From NCBI GenBank assembly GCA_022842785.1, contig JALHOW010000001.1, forward strand, positions 248,001-312,000: a stretch of 64,000 nt of DNA, written 5' to 3'. A program made the position numbers and the translations under genes. The notes under the pieces are model-generated. The model saw nothing but the letters and a program-made list of their open reading frames with translations. It was not told the origin of the DNA and ran no database searches. The DNA is from Hyphomicrobiaceae bacterium. GTDB lineage: Bacteria > Pseudomonadota > Alphaproteobacteria > Rhizobiales > Hyphomicrobiaceae. Of this stretch, positions 1 to 8,281 are shown one piece after another; within the stretch, counting starts at the first letter, position 1; every line of letters begins with the position of its first letter.

Positions 1-1
1 T

Positions 2-784
2 ATGGTGCTGCAGCCCATACTCATGGGGCGGTGGTTTGCGATGCAGCGGATGCGGGCCATTCGCACCATCGAGCAGGCGCATGGCTCGCGCGTCATCACC
101 ATGATCCACCGCCAGGAGCGCCGAAGCCTCCTTGGCTTCTCCGTGGCCCGCCACATCGATCTCGAGGACGCGCAGACGATCATCGCGGCGATCAAGGAAA
201 CGCCGCGCGACATGCCGATCGATCTCATTCTGCACACGCCTGGGGGCCTCGTTCTGGCCGCCATGCAGATCGCCCGCGCCGTCGAAGCACATCCTGCCAA
301 GGTGGACGTCTACGTGCCGGTCTATGCGATGTCCGGTGGCACGCTGATCGCGCTGGCGGCCGATGAGATCGTGATGGGTGAGTTCTCGGTGCTCGGCCCG
401 ATCGATCCGCAGATCGCGGGTTTCCCTGCGGCGAGCATTGCCAAGGTGCCGAAGATCAAGCCCATCGAGCAGGTGTTCGATCTGACACTCATACTTGCCG
501 ACGTCAGCGAGAAGGCGCTCGATCAGGTCAAGCGCGGTGCCGTCGAGCTTCTCACGCCGCAGATGGAGGAGGGAGCCGCACGCGCACTCGCCGAAAAGCT
601 CGCGGGCGGCCATTGGACACACGACTACGCGCTGACTGCCGAGGAAGCTCGCTCGCTCGGGCTACCGGTGAAGGTTGCGATGCCGAGCCCGGTCCTCGAC
701 CTGATGAAACTCTACCCGCAGCCTGTACAGCAATCGGGCGTTGACTTCCTTCCGATCGACCTGCCGAGACGGCGTCAGGTGTGA
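2..784 (+). CDS. SDH family Clp-fold serine proteinase (possibly 5'-truncated)
   Basis: Resembles the serine dehydrogenase proteinase (SDH_sah) family, relatives of SppA and ClpP that use a Ser/Lys or Ser/His-type crotonase fold. An oxyanion-type HTPGG lies at about residues 78-82 and the likely nucleophile Ser111 sits in AMSGGT, followed by a helix with ALAADEIVMG and the GPIDPQ segment typical of the group. The first ATG is at base 2, so the frame may run upstream of the window. Family members usually carry a hydrophobic N-terminal segment, which is not visible here and may be missing. The substrate is unknown. It is separated by about 260 bases from the sensor kinase downstream, so the two need not be co-transcribed. 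Confidence 0.8.
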   Translation: MVLQPILMGRWFAMQRMRAIRTIEQAHGSRVITMIHRQERRSLLGFSVARHIDLEDAQTIIAAIKETPRDMPIDLILHTPGGLVLAAMQIARAVEAHPAKVDVYVPVYAMSGGTLIALAADEIVMGEFSVLGPIDPQIAGFPAASIAKVPKIKPIEQVFDLTLILADVSEKALDQVKRGAVELLTPQMEEGAARALAEKLAGGHWTHDYALTAEEARSLGLPVKVAMPSPVLDLMKLYPQPVQQSGVDFLPIDLPRRRQV

Positions 785-1044
785 CGCTGGCGCCATGCCT
801 GCGTCGCGGCCGTTTACCAACGTATGTCACGGAACGGAATATCGGGGACATCGCATCTCGCAAGTGCTAATGGCTTAAGTCTGAAGTGGTATGCCGCCGT
901 CTGGCGCGCGCGGTCGGCCATTCTTGTGGTAGTGCGCGCCTCGGGGAGGGAAGTATGGCGGTCTTGCAGGGCGTTGACGCCCGACCACCATTTGGGTCGA
1001 ATGACCATAGCTTTCTCCGCACCTGACACTGCGCTGGGCCATCA

Positions 1045-2799
1045 ATGCGGTTACGCGTCTATCTCCCGACGCTTCTGATCCTGCTCCTGCTGCTCGGCGC
1101 AACCGGGCTTGCGTCATGGCTCCTGTTTGCCGATGCGACGGACAAGGCGCGCCGGCAGTTCCATGAGCAGGCGACGGCGTTCGAGGGGCTGCTGGTCGAT
1201 GCCATGCGCTCCTATCAGCAGGTGCTGCGCGCGGGCGCGGCTGCCACGAATGCCATGCCGGGGATGACGCGCGAGCAATGGCGCCACTTCATCCGCGACC
1301 TGGCCGTCGATGATTTCTATCCTGGGATCCAGGGGATCGGCTACGCCAAGCGGTTGCGGCAAGAGGAGATAGAAGGCTTCGTCGAAGGGCAGCGACGCGC
1401 GGGCCGCCCCGACTATCGCTTCAATCCGGAAGGCACGCGCGATAGCTACACGGCCGTCGTCTATCTCGAGCCCGAGAACTGGCGGAACACCCGCGCCGTT
1501 GGCTACGACATGTTCTCCGAGCCGCGTCGCCGCGCCGCCATGGAGCGCGCTCGCGATACGGGCGGCCCCGCCCTCAGTCGCAAAGTCGCGCTCATGCAGG
1601 AGACCGGCGAGGATGTACAGGCCGGCACGCTCGTCTACCTGCCGGTCTATGCCGATGGCGTAGTGCCGGACACCGCAGAAGGCCGGCGCGCAGCACTCGT
1701 CGGCTACGTCTATGGCGCGTTCCGGATGGGCGAATTCATCCCGAAGGTCATCGACCGCAATCTTCCGGGTACCTTCCAGCGGCTCCACGTGCAGATCTAC
1801 GACGGCGTCGAGCCGACGGAGATGGATCTCATGTTCGATGACCGGAGGCTGGCGCATCGGAGCCTGTCTCCGCTTCCTGCCAATGCGCCGGAACCTCTCT
1901 TCACCGACAGCCGCACGATCACCGTTGCCGGCTCCGACTGGACGATCGTGCTCCGATCGAAGCCGGTATTCGAGCAGATGATCGATCGGTCGAAAGCCTG
2001 GATGGTGCTTCTTGGCGGGACCGTCATCAGCTTGCTCATTGCTGCCATCGTCGGCTCGCTGGCCTATGCCCGCGAGCGCTATGCCGCAGCCGAGTACAAG
2101 CTCTCCGAGGAAATCGCAGAACGTAAGCGGGCGCAGGAGCAGGCCCAGCTCGCCAATCGCGAGCTCATACATAGGGTCAAGAATATGCTGGCGATCGTGA
2201 CGGCGATTGCCTCACAGACCGCGCGCTACAGCCCGACTGTCGACGTCTTCAACAAGTCCTTCCGCGAACGTCTGTCTTCGCTTGCGCGAGTGCACGATCT
2301 TCTGCGTCCCGATCCTGCGCACACACCCGACCTCGGTGCCTTCATTCGCGAGATCCTTGCACCCTACTGTCATTGGCAGGGTGCGCTCGTAGCGAAGGGG
2401 CCAGAGATCGATGTAACTCAGAACCAGGCTGTGCTTCTGAGCCTGCTCGTCAATGAACTCGCGACCAATGCAACCAAATATGGCGCCTGGTCCATTCCGA
2501 GCGGGCAAGTCGTCGTGTCATGGCGGGAGGAAGGGGCGGAGGCCGATGGCGAAGAGGATAACGTGCACATTGTGTGGCAAGAGCGGAACGGCCCGCCCGT
2601 GCAGGCGCCAACCAACAGCGGATTTGGTACGAACGTCATGAAATTCTCGATCGAGCGTGGCCTCGGCGGGCGCATCACGACGAGCTTCGATCCTTCAGGC
2701 GTACGTCACGAGGTGCGGCTGCCGAAGAAGGATAGGGCGGCCGCCAGCGAGAGCCGGCCGGCGCCCCACGCCGAGAACGGCGAGGCGTCCGGCCGCTGA
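1045..2799 (+). CDS. CHASE-domain sensor histidine kinase of the HWE type
   Basis: A 584-residue membrane sensor. A transmembrane helix (about 5-28) is followed by a periplasmic CHASE domain (about 45-290, with the GIQGIGYAKRL segment), a second helix (about 322-343) and a cytoplasmic kinase core. The phospho-acceptor is His376 in LIHRVKNMLAIV. The N-box LVNELATNATKYGA and the IVWQERNGPPV segment mark the HWE/HisKA_2 class, which lacks a classical F-box. In alphaproteobacteria, HWE kinases commonly feed PhyR in the general stress response; the PhyR gene lies 6 kb downstream, so this is a candidate input kinase (inference). The ATG at 1045 gives a clean N-terminal helix. No EcfG promoter was found upstream. 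Confidence 0.88.
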   Translation: MRLRVYLPTLLILLLLLGATGLASWLLFADATDKARRQFHEQATAFEGLLVDAMRSYQQVLRAGAAATNAMPGMTREQWRHFIRDLAVDDFYPGIQGIGYAKRLRQEEIEGFVEGQRRAGRPDYRFNPEGTRDSYTAVVYLEPENWRNTRAVGYDMFSEPRRRAAMERARDTGGPALSRKVALMQETGEDVQAGTLVYLPVYADGVVPDTAEGRRAALVGYVYGAFRMGEFIPKVIDRNLPGTFQRLHVQIYDGVEPTEMDLMFDDRRLAHRSLSPLPANAPEPLFTDSRTITVAGSDWTIVLRSKPVFEQMIDRSKAWMVLLGGTVISLLIAAIVGSLAYARERYAAAEYKLSEEIAERKRAQEQAQLANRELIHRVKNMLAIVTAIASQTARYSPTVDVFNKSFRERLSSLARVHDLLRPDPAHTPDLGAFIREILAPYCHWQGALVAKGPEIDVTQNQAVLLSLLVNELATNATKYGAWSIPSGQVVVSWREEGAEADGEEDNVHIVWQERNGPPVQAPTNSGFGTNVMKFSIERGLGGRITTSFDPSGVRHEVRLPKKDRAAASESRPAPHAENGEASGR

Positions 2800-2815
2800 G
2801 CGCGAGAGACCCGGA

Positions 2816-2896
2816 TCAGATCAGGCCGAAGACGTTGAGCAGGATCAGTACCGAGATCGGCACGCCGAGCATCCACAGAATGAGGTTCTTCGTCAT
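2816..2896 (-). CDS. 26-residue hydrophobic membrane peptide
   Basis: Short frame beginning MTKNLILWMLGVP and ending in LLNVFGLI, essentially one transmembrane helix with a positively charged N-terminus. The start ATG (complement of 2894-2896) is preceded by GGAGAG at about 7 bases, a good ribosome binding site. It is convergent with the kinase gene (17-base gap). From memory, similar tiny proteins occur in Hyphomicrobiales, often near stress genes, with no known function. An EcfG-like promoter with one mismatch lies about 70 bases upstream. Too short for most gene finders. Confidence 0.6.
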   Translation of the reverse strand: MTKNLILWMLGVPISVLILLNVFGLI

Positions 2897-2966
2897 CTGA
2901 TCTCTCCAAGCGGGTGATGATGATTGCAGCGGGCGAGGCCGCCGCATGAGCCGGATTACACTTGTA

Positions 2967-2991
2967 CAACGCTGTGCGAGGACATCGGTTG
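2967..2991 (-). promoter_or_regulatory. Candidate EcfG-type promoter, one mismatch
   Basis: On the minus strand the sequence reads GCAAC, 16 bases, CGTT. The EcfG consensus is GGAAC-N16/17-CGTT, so the -35 has one mismatch while spacing and -10 are perfect. It points at the 26-residue membrane peptide with a leader of roughly 60 bases. Confidence 0.45.
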
Positions 2992-3017
2992 CGCCGTCGC
3001 CGCGCATATGCGCGGCG

Positions 3018-4844
3018 TCACGCGATCGTCTCCGCAGTTCGTGCCGGCGCGTTGTCGCGCGCCCCATCGCTGTCACGCTTGATCCGGCGAGGCGCGCAGT
3101 CGAGCGCCGCAATGATCGGCGATATCGTCGTGTGCACGCGGCTCTGTAGATCCTCCTCGCGCCGCTCGGAAGCAAGCGCGGGCACGACCGGTTCCGGCGC
3201 CAGCACGAAGTGGTGTGCGTCGGGGAAGTCACGCGCTGCACGGCGCGCAATGAGGCGGAGCTGCTTGTCGTCGACACCGCCGACTGTTGCGATCACGATC
3301 GTATCGACGTTCTGATATTCTTCCATGGACTTGAGATCGGCGATGGCCGTGAGGCCCGACGAGCGCGTCGCCACGACCGCGCGACATGGCGTCTGGCGAC
3401 TGACTAGCTGCGCGATGTGATCCGCAGCAGCGCGATCGATCGTGCCGCGGGCTGGCACGACACACACAGTCGGCTGCTCGCGGTCGTCGCGCTGCTCCGA
3501 CGCTTCGTCAATCTCATCGAAATGAAGATCCGAGGTCTGGCGCATGGTCTCGCGCAGGTTCTCTGCCTGCTCGGCATCGAGGCGCTGCGCGCGATGGTCG
3601 AGTGCTGCGAGACGCAGCGCCGGCAGCACAAGCCGGTCGCTGACTTCGACTGCCTGCATGTCCTCGCCTTCGTCGTCGAGCGTTGCGGCCGCGGCGACCG
3701 GATCACCGGCGAGCAGGCGATGATAGAGTTCCTGGGTGGGGTCGAGCGCAGGTGTGTCACCGAAGAGTACGGAGATGAATTCGAGCCCGCGAACGTGTCG
3801 GCCAAATACCACGAGTGTCGTCGTCAGCGGTGCCGACAGCAGCAGGCCGATAGGGCCCCAGACAACGGTCCAGAAGCTCGCCGCAACGGCCATGCCGAAA
3901 GCTGTGATGCCGGCCTTCTTGCCGAGCATGAAAGGCTCGACGACATTGTTGAAGATGAGCTCGGCCACGACGATCAGAGCAACCGTCAAGATCATCGTCG
4001 ACCAGCCCGGATCGACGGCAGCCGCGAGTACGATCGGCGGGATTGCCGCGAGCAGAGGGCCGGCAAAGGGAATGAACCTCAGTAGCGCCGCCAAGATGCC
4101 CCAAAGGAGCGGATTGGGAACGCCGATCAGCCAGAGGCAGACGCCGATCGCCAGTCCGTAGCCGCCATTCATCAGCGCGAGCGCGAGAAACAGCGTCGAC
4201 AGCTTGCCGCCCGCGTCGCTGATGGCGGCAGCGGTTCCGCTGAGACGATCCGTACCGGCAATCTTGATCAAGCGGTCACGAATATCGTGATGCTGCAGCA
4301 GCAGCAGCATCGCAAAGAGTATCGTGATGCCTGTCTGTGCAAGAGGCTCGAGCACGGCGCTCAGGCCGGACAGGATATTCGCCGATGTGCCCTGCTGCTG
4401 CGTCACGACGAGCGGGTCGCTGCCTCGGGCGACGCCGCGGCCGAGCTCCTGCTCGATATCGGTACCGAGTGACTCGACGGCCGTTACAGCGCGTTTGATC
4501 AGGCCGTCCGAGCGGCTCATGTCGGCGACAGTACGCACCTTCTCGACGAGGTTCTGCTTATAGCTGCCGAGGTCGGCGGTGAGCGACAGAAGCTGCGCGC
4601 TGACGGCAAACGATAGAAGGCCCAGCATCAGGATGGCTGCCGCCAGAACGCCGACGGCGGCGACAGGCTGCGGTACGCGGCGGGCCGTCAACCATCTGAC
4701 GAGCGGCGCGAGGATGAACGCTATGATGATCGCGATCGCGAGCGGGATGAAGATGGCGCTGCCGACGACGAGCGCCGCCACGACAAGAGCCATGACGATG
4801 AGCGACGCCGATAAATTGCGCAGGCTGTCCGCGAGTAGCGGCAT
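3018..4844 (-). CDS. AI-2E family (PerM/YdiK-type) transporter with C-terminal extension
   Basis: The first about 340 residues are a polytopic membrane domain of the AI-2E transporter superfamily (early helices near 15-55 and 65-85, then a late cluster including NPLLWGILAALLRFIPFAGP and the VVWGPIGLLLSAPLTTTLVV segment). Family members export small molecules or ions; the substrate here cannot be told. At 608 residues it is much longer than the usual about 350. The extra about 250 residues look soluble and acidic and contain no motif I recognise. ATG start at the complement of 4842-4844. It is divergent from the DUF1328 gene; no EcfG promoter was seen facing it. Confidence 0.85.
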   Translation of the reverse strand: MPLLADSLRNLSASLIVMALVVAALVVGSAIFIPLAIAIIIAFILAPLVRWLTARRVPQPVAAVGVLAAAILMLGLLSFAVSAQLLSLTADLGSYKQNLVEKVRTVADMSRSDGLIKRAVTAVESLGTDIEQELGRGVARGSDPLVVTQQQGTSANILSGLSAVLEPLAQTGITILFAMLLLLQHHDIRDRLIKIAGTDRLSGTAAAISDAGGKLSTLFLALALMNGGYGLAIGVCLWLIGVPNPLLWGILAALLRFIPFAGPLLAAIPPIVLAAAVDPGWSTMILTVALIVVAELIFNNVVEPFMLGKKAGITAFGMAVAASFWTVVWGPIGLLLSAPLTTTLVVFGRHVRGLEFISVLFGDTPALDPTQELYHRLLAGDPVAAAATLDDEGEDMQAVEVSDRLVLPALRLAALDHRAQRLDAEQAENLRETMRQTSDLHFDEIDEASEQRDDREQPTVCVVPARGTIDRAAADHIAQLVSRQTPCRAVVATRSSGLTAIADLKSMEEYQNVDTIVIATVGGVDDKQLRLIARRAARDFPDAHHFVLAPEPVVPALASERREEDLQSRVHTTISPIIAALDCAPRRIKRDSDGARDNAPARTAETIA

Positions 4845-4989
4845 CTGTAGTTACCCCTGAGGCTGCGTCGGAAGAGTGCGGCGCACACTCGTGGCCGCGA
4901 CACGCCAAGAACGCGGCTTATGAGGTTCTGGTTGCAGGCGCAGGACGGCGAGAGCCCGCGACGGATCGGCCAGCGACCTGATCGCTCAA

Positions 4990-5014
4990 GGAACGAACTC
5001 GTGAGCGCAGCGTT
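4990..5014 (+). promoter_or_regulatory. EcfG-type general stress promoter
   Basis: GGAAC at 4990-4994, a 16-base spacer and CGTT at 5011-5014: a full match to the alphaproteobacterial EcfG consensus. It lies 50 bases upstream of the DUF1328 start codon. Confidence 0.85.
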
Positions 5015-5064
5015 TTGAGGGCATCCCTGACGAATTCAGGACATGAGACATCAGGAGCTGAGAT

Positions 5065-5238
5065 ATGGGCAATCTGTTGCACTATGCCGTGGTCTTCCTC
5101 ATCGTTGCGCTTGTTGCTGCGTTCCTCGGCTTCGGCGGCGTAGCCGGCACGGCCATGGAAGGCGCACGGATCCTATTCTGGGTCGCGATCGTGCTGTTTG
5201 TCATCGCGCTGGTGGGTGGCTGGATAAGACGGGCTTGA
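5065..5238 (+). CDS. DUF1328 (YtjA) family small membrane protein
   Basis: A 57-residue protein starting [20 protein letters not shown], with two transmembrane helices around an [17 protein letters not shown] centre and a short basic tail. This is the DUF1328/YtjA pattern, including the FGG and A-x-x-ILF signature. The function of the family is unknown; members are often stress-induced. AGGAGCT lies 8 bases before the ATG. A perfect EcfG promoter precedes it, and a strong stem-loop follows at 5266-5313. Confidence 0.88.
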   Translation: MGNLLHYAVVFLIVALVAAFLGFGGVAGTAMEGARILFWVAIVLFVIALVGGWIRRA

Positions 5239-5265
5239 CGCCTTAACCGTTCCACCGCAGGGCTA

Positions 5266-5313
5266 ACGGCCGGTATTGTCGGAGGCGCAACGTCTCCGAT
5301 GACTACCGGCCGT
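5266..5313. repeat. Two-tier stem-loop between DUF1328 and the GTPase-like gene
   Basis: The outer arms ACGGCCGGTA (5266-5275) and TACCGGCCGT (5304-5313) are a perfect 10-bp inverted repeat. Inner arms TCGGAG (5279-5284) and CTCCGA (5294-5299) pair as a second 6-bp stem with a 9-base loop. There is no T-run after it, so it is a weak candidate for a classical terminator and could be a leader structure for the gene starting at 5354. Confidence 0.6.
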
Positions 5314-5353
5314 GGCATGTCGCGGCGCACCAGTTCCGACATTCGGGTTGGCA

Positions 5354-6844
5354 ATGGCGAAGAGCAATCCAGCAACCAGCGCTGCGCGCTACATCCTCAT
5401 TGTAACGGCGCTCCTGCTGCCGACGCTGTCGCTCGTGCCGCTCGGTGGGCTCTATCTCTGGGAAAAGGGTTACGTAGTCTGGTGGGCAATCGCGGCGCTG
5501 ATCTGCGTCGGCGGGGTTGCCCTCATGCAGCGTCTGCTGATTTCAGGCGCTGTGCGTCGGGCCCCGCCCGAGGCACAGCCGAAGCAGGCCTCCACCGATG
5601 CCTTGGAGGCCCCTGTCGATCCAACCTGGAGCCCGCTCGAGATCAAGGCGTGGGAAGACGTCAAAATGGTCGCCTCGCGCGTCGACCTTGAGCGCATGAG
5701 CGATCTCGACGCCGTCGTGACGTTGGCGCGCAATACGATCGAGGTTGTTGCCGAGCGTCTTCACCCCACGCGTGAGGATGCCGTCTGGCAGTTCACGCTC
5801 CCCGAAGCGCTCGCGATTTCGGAGCGGGTGAGCCGGCGTCTCGGGCGCATGATCGAGACGAACGTTCCCTTCGGCGACCGCATGACGGTCTCTCAGTTCA
5901 TCAGCATCTATCAATGGCGGCATATGCTCGACGCCGCCGAGCGCGCCTATGACATCTGGCGCCTGGTGCGTCTCGTCAACCCGGCGACGGCGATCACCAA
6001 TGAGGCGCGCGAACGCCTTTCCCGTGCGCTGTTCCAATGGGGTCGGGAGCATGTCATGCGCCGGCTCGTCGAGGCCTACGTCGAAGAGGTCGGCCGCGCA
6101 GCGATCGATCTTTATGGCGGTCGTCTGCGCATTGCGCGCCCATCATCCGAGGGTGCGGGCAATGTGCCGGAGAGCGTCGGCGAGCTGACGCGCGCGCCGA
6201 TCGCGGTGCTCGTCGTCGGCGGTACGGGCGGGACCCGCGAGACCGTCGCCGCGCTCCTGCGCATGGTCGAGCAGGATGAAGCCCGCGCCATGCTCGAGAG
6301 CCTGGACCGGAAGAGCCCGTCGCCATCGGCCTGGGATCTCGTCGGGCTCGAAGTGCGCCTTTCCGAGGTCGACATCGCGGGGGCTAAGAATGTCCGGCGT
6401 CTCATCGATGAAGTGGCGGCTGCCGATCTCGTGGTTTGGGTGCTGCCGCAGGGCGGGGTGACGGAACCCATGCGCGCGACGCTTGCCGCGCTCGCCGATC
6501 ACTTCAAGGCGACGCCGAGCCTTCTCGCGCCGGCGGTGCTTCCGATCGAGATCAAGAGCGCTGCCGCCTCGCCTACGGCGGCTGACAAATCGAGGATTCT
6601 TTCGAGCGAAGGCATCGTCGTGATGCCCCCCGTTCTGATCGACCCGAAGTCGGCAAATCCCGAAACCGATGGCGTCCGCCTCGCTGAATCTCTGCGCCGT
6701 AACTATGCCCATGCTCGGCGCGTGAAGGCCGTGCGCTGGCTCGGCGAGAGGAAGGCGCAGCGTAACTACGTCGGCGCAGGCCGCCAGGCCGCATCCGCCA
6801 TTGGATCTGCAGTGCGCTCGATCTTCTCGCGCCGGGGCACGTAG
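5354..6844 (+). CDS. Membrane-anchored GTPase-like protein with a lost P-loop
   Basis: A 496-residue protein with two N-terminal transmembrane helices (about 12-33 and 38-58), a middle alpha-helical region, and a C-terminal domain from about residue 290 that follows the layout of the YeeP/DUF697-associated GTPases. At the G1 position it reads VLVVGGTGGTRETV, so the GxxxxGK[ST] lysine and the following Ser/Thr are absent. The later ADLVVWVLPQGG and APAVLPIEIKS segments correspond to the strands after G3 and around G4, also without their consensus. It probably does not bind GTP normally (inference). The start at 5354 was chosen over 5312 because it gives a normal lysine-containing N-terminus; its ribosome binding site is weak. 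Confidence 0.65.
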   Translation: MAKSNPATSAARYILIVTALLLPTLSLVPLGGLYLWEKGYVVWWAIAALICVGGVALMQRLLISGAVRRAPPEAQPKQASTDALEAPVDPTWSPLEIKAWEDVKMVASRVDLERMSDLDAVVTLARNTIEVVAERLHPTREDAVWQFTLPEALAISERVSRRLGRMIETNVPFGDRMTVSQFISIYQWRHMLDAAERAYDIWRLVRLVNPATAITNEARERLSRALFQWGREHVMRRLVEAYVEEVGRAAIDLYGGRLRIARPSSEGAGNVPESVGELTRAPIAVLVVGGTGGTRETVAALLRMVEQDEARAMLESLDRKSPSPSAWDLVGLEVRLSEVDIAGAKNVRRLIDEVAAADLVVWVLPQGGVTEPMRATLAALADHFKATPSLLAPAVLPIEIKSAAASPTAADKSRILSSEGIVVMPPVLIDPKSANPETDGVRLAESLRRNYAHARRVKAVRWLGERKAQRNYVGAGRQAASAIGSAVRSIFSRRGT

Positions 6845-6899
6845 TTTTGCGCCGCTTGGATGTGCTGTTTTGACGTACCGCCGATTTGTTGTGCTGCCT

Positions 6900-6925
6900 G
6901 GAACTGGCGCCACCAGGAGCGCGTT
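6900..6925 (+). promoter_or_regulatory. EcfG-type general stress promoter
   Basis: GGAAC at 6900-6904, a 17-base spacer and CGTT at 6922-6925: a full consensus match, 60 bases upstream of the DUF883-like gene. Confidence 0.85.
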
Positions 6926-6984
6926 GCTCCCATCGAATGCACGGGACCACCATTGTCGTCCCGCATGTCGAAGGAGTTCATCAA

Positions 6985-7311
6985 ATGCAGTCGGCAAAGA
7001 CATATCCTCATAACGAGGGTGGTAACGGTAGGCGTGGGCAGGGCACCGCTGGCGAAATGGCCGAGCAGGTCGCGGACAAGGCAGCGGAGTACGCAGGCAA
7101 GGCCGGCGAGCAGATCGAGCGCGCTGTCGAAGGCGCGGATGCGACCATCCGTTCTGTTGCCGAGCATGGCCGCGAGGCCGGCGAGCGCGTGCAGGAGGTT
7201 GCGGGTAACTTCAAGTCCGCAGTCAATAAGTCGGTCAAGGATCAGCCCATGGCGACGCTTGCCGTTGTTGGTGCGCTGGGCTTCGTTCTCGGCGCGCTCT
7301 GGAAATCGTAA
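6985..7311 (+). CDS. DUF883 (ElaB/YqjD)-like membrane-anchored protein
   Basis: A 108-residue protein: a polar N-terminus, a long amphipathic helix rich in Ala, Glu, Gln and Lys (about 25-85), and a C-terminal helix with LAVVGALGFVLGALWKS, the glycine-spaced anchor typical of DUF883/YqjD proteins. In E. coli these proteins tie ribosomes to the inner membrane in stationary phase; that role here is inferred by family. AAGGAG is 8 bases before the ATG at 6985. An EcfG promoter lies just upstream. The next gene begins 31 bases downstream and is probably co-transcribed. Confidence 0.82.
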   Translation: MQSAKTYPHNEGGNGRRGQGTAGEMAEQVADKAAEYAGKAGEQIERAVEGADATIRSVAEHGREAGERVQEVAGNFKSAVNKSVKDQPMATLAVVGALGFVLGALWKS

Positions 7312-7342
7312 GACGCGAGCTTGAGGCGCAGAGGGGATCGTC

Positions 7343-7837
7343 ATGTTCGGGATGCTGTTCAAGCGTGCGCAGGCGACCGTCGATCGAGCGATCGACGGTC
7401 TCGTCAATCGTGCGATCGTGGCAATCCCGTTTCTGGTTGCCGCTGGCTTCGGTACGGCTGCCCTGGCTCTTCGGCTCAATCGTGAGTACGGACCGGAGAC
7501 GGGCTCGCTCATCCTTGCCGGCGGATTTGCGTTTCTCGGCTTGCTGGCCGCGCTGGTCATGCGTGGCCGCTCGGAAGCCGCCCCACAGGGTGAGGAGGCC
7601 ACCGAGCCTGCACCGGGGCCGGGTGCAACGGCGGCGGATACAGCCGAGGCGCCCGATCTGGCTGGCGCGGACCGCGAGCTGATGATGGCGGCGCTCACGT
7701 CCGCGGCGCCGATTGCCATCCCGGCGCTCGTGCGAACAATCGGCCGAAATTTGCCGCTGGTTGCAGCTGTGGCTGCGGCGGCGTTCATAATTTCCCGTGA
7801 CGGGCCGGCCAGCTCGGCGCTCGAACCGGGCGAATAG
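7343..7837 (+). CDS. Hypothetical membrane protein paired with DUF883
   Basis: A 164-residue protein with transmembrane segments near residues 26-48 and 54-72, a low-complexity Ala/Pro/Glu/Gly linker (about 78-108) and a hydrophobic stretch near 140-155 ending in a short polar tail. I do not recognise a named family. It starts 31 bases after the DUF883-like gene with GAGGGGATCGTC before the ATG, so both probably share the EcfG promoter at 6900. The pairing suggests an envelope role in the stress response (inference). Confidence 0.65.
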   Translation: MFGMLFKRAQATVDRAIDGLVNRAIVAIPFLVAAGFGTAALALRLNREYGPETGSLILAGGFAFLGLLAALVMRGRSEAAPQGEEATEPAPGPGATAADTAEAPDLAGADRELMMAALTSAAPIAIPALVRTIGRNLPLVAAVAAAAFIISRDGPASSALEPGE

Positions 7838-7907
7838 TCCTGGATAGGTGCGCTAACCATTTGTGAAGGTTGCTTTTTAGCCCGGCGCTTTATTCACTGC
7901 AGGTTCG

Positions 7908-7932
7908 GGAACCCGAGAGCGTTTCAAGTGTT
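7908..7932 (+). promoter_or_regulatory. EcfG-type promoter of nepR-ecfG
   Basis: GGAAC at 7908-7912, then 16 bases and TGTT (or 17 bases and GTT) ending at 7932. Only the first base of the -10 departs from consensus. It lies about 100 bases upstream of nepR and would make the sigma factor autoregulated, as in other alphaproteobacteria. Confidence 0.75.
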
Positions 7933-8032
7933 ATGAGAAGCGTCAGCAGCACTCGCGCGCCGTAAGTGCTTGTGCGGGTCGTACGGGGCCGCCGGCTCCG
8001 ACCTCTCAATCATACGGGGTATGGGGGGAAGA

Positions 8033-8281
8033 ATGGCAGACGATCAGAAGCAGAGTGACAAGGAAATGCGGCAAGAGGCCAGGGTTGTGAGCATGTCGTC
8101 GGCTGAGGCCGCGCCGGAAACGGGGCTGCCCGAAGAGGCGCGGGGTCTCATCGGGCACCAGTTGCGCGAGGAGTACAGGCGCGTGCTCGCCGAGCCCCTT
8201 CCTGACAAGTTTACGAAGCTGCTCGAGGAGTTGGCGCAGTCGGAGACCCAGCCCGCGCTCAAGCCGGAGAACAAGGAATGA
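8033..8281 (+). CDS. nepR: NepR anti-sigma factor
   Basis: An 82-residue protein. The central block IGHQLREEYRRVLAEPLPDK followed by FTKLLEELAQ is the conserved NepR core that wraps EcfG sigma factors. NepR holds EcfG inactive until phosphorylated PhyR, whose N-terminal domain mimics a sigma factor, sequesters NepR. The N- and C-terminal tails are low-complexity, as usual for the family. The start at 8033 follows GGGGGGAAG; an upstream in-frame ATG at 8021 is possible. The gene overlaps ecfG by ATGA, so the two are translationally coupled. Confidence 0.93.
   Translation: MADDQKQSDKEMRQEARVVSMSSAEAAPETGLPEEARGLIGHQLREEYRRVLAEPLPDKFTKLLEELAQSETQPALKPENKE

Noticed and set aside
831-855. EcfG promoter before the CHASE-HWE kinase
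   Set aside because: GGAAC is present at 831 but there is no CGTT at 16 or 17 bases.
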